Source: Sphingopyxis sp.
GTDB lineage: Bacteria > Pseudomonadota > Alphaproteobacteria > Sphingomonadales > Sphingomonadaceae
Reading direction: 5' to 3'
Assembly (NCBI GenBank): GCA_002733865.1
Contig: NVXM01000001.1
Coordinates: 14,206 to 78,205 of the forward strand
DNA length: 64,000 nt
Each line of letters begins with the position of its first letter. Position 1 is the stretch's first letter. Shown in pieces: positions 64,000-64,000 of this stretch. Below the pieces are notes generated by a model that made no database searches, was not told where the DNA came from, and was given only the letters and a program-made list of their open reading frames with translations. The translations under genes were made by a program, and so were the position numbers.

Positions 64000-64000
64000 G
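63558..64000. mobile_element. Left edge of an integrated element at tRNA-Thr
   Basis: Sequence to the right of the tRNA belongs to a mobile element carrying a large serine recombinase. The tRNA 3' end is probably one attachment half; the other would be a repeat of the tRNA 3' sequence to the right, out of view. Confidence 0.6.

Overview
The window reads as chromosome of an alphaproteobacterium, most likely a sphingomonad (Sphingopyxis/Sphingorhabdus-like). The reasons are a DUF1153/SciP cell-cycle regulator, a 180-kDa-class NAD-glutamate dehydrogenase, a serC leader RNA of the alphaproteobacterial type, a hisZ-purA pair, an ABA4-like membrane protein, DUF6481, and many TonB/RND-type envelope genes. 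Assignment to a genus is inference. No CRISPR array, rRNA or insertion sequence was found.

Layout. (1) 1-6251 is an accessory block ending at a P4-type tyrosine integrase beside the 3' end of trmB. It holds a mercury cluster (merR divergent from merT-merP, a Cys-rich GDCCVxC protein and an atypical FAD disulfide reductase) and a three-gene ATGA-overlapped operon: LuxI-type acyl-homoserine-lactone synthase, phytanoyl-CoA dioxygenase-like oxygenase, GntR-type regulator. No luxR is present. (2) 6252-9806 is core: lnt, metK, trmB. (3) 9885-19643 holds small envelope/stress genes, a LytS/LytTR two-component pair, and a PaoABC-like molybdenum hydroxylase. (4) 19675-29318 holds a TetR regulator, homocysteine S-methyltransferase, a TonB receptor, an APC-like transporter, prephenate dehydratase, an acidic-tailed cytochrome c, a LOG protein and small secreted proteins. 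(5) 29374-35382 is a biosynthetic run: serC leader, serC, serA, hisZ, purA and a flavin reductase. (6) 35389-43087, all minus strand, holds two carboxylate/ion transporters, aroC, fabI, YihY/BrkB, a DnaJ-like chaperone and an ABA4-like protein. (7) 43191-50852 holds pdxH, a PhzF protein, a serine hydrolase, an antiporter, mnmA, sciP and a GlsB-type stress protein. (8) 51114-63253 holds an RND efflux adaptor and permease overlapped by a DUF445 gene, then NAD-glutamate dehydrogenase and a PAS-domain protein on the other strand. (9) At the right edge a tRNA-Thr(CGT) is the junction with a second mobile element, whose large serine recombinase reads into the antisense strand of the tRNA.

How parts work together. 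The mer genes import and bind Hg(II) under MerR control from a divergent promoter with the expected 19-bp spacer. The luxI operon would make an acyl-homoserine lactone and may modify it or a related lipid, with the GntR protein as candidate local regulator. serC and serA form two of the three serine-biosynthesis steps. Both window ends are integrase-bearing, so about 57 kb of mainly core sequence sits between two mobile elements.

Most interesting items: the luxI-phyH-gntR operon without luxR; the atypical mer reductase and GDCCVxC protein; a 44-nt nested palindrome upstream of the TonB receptor; an RND permease that seems to carry two extra membrane helices; a possible pseudoknot before metK; and the recombinase/tRNA overlap.
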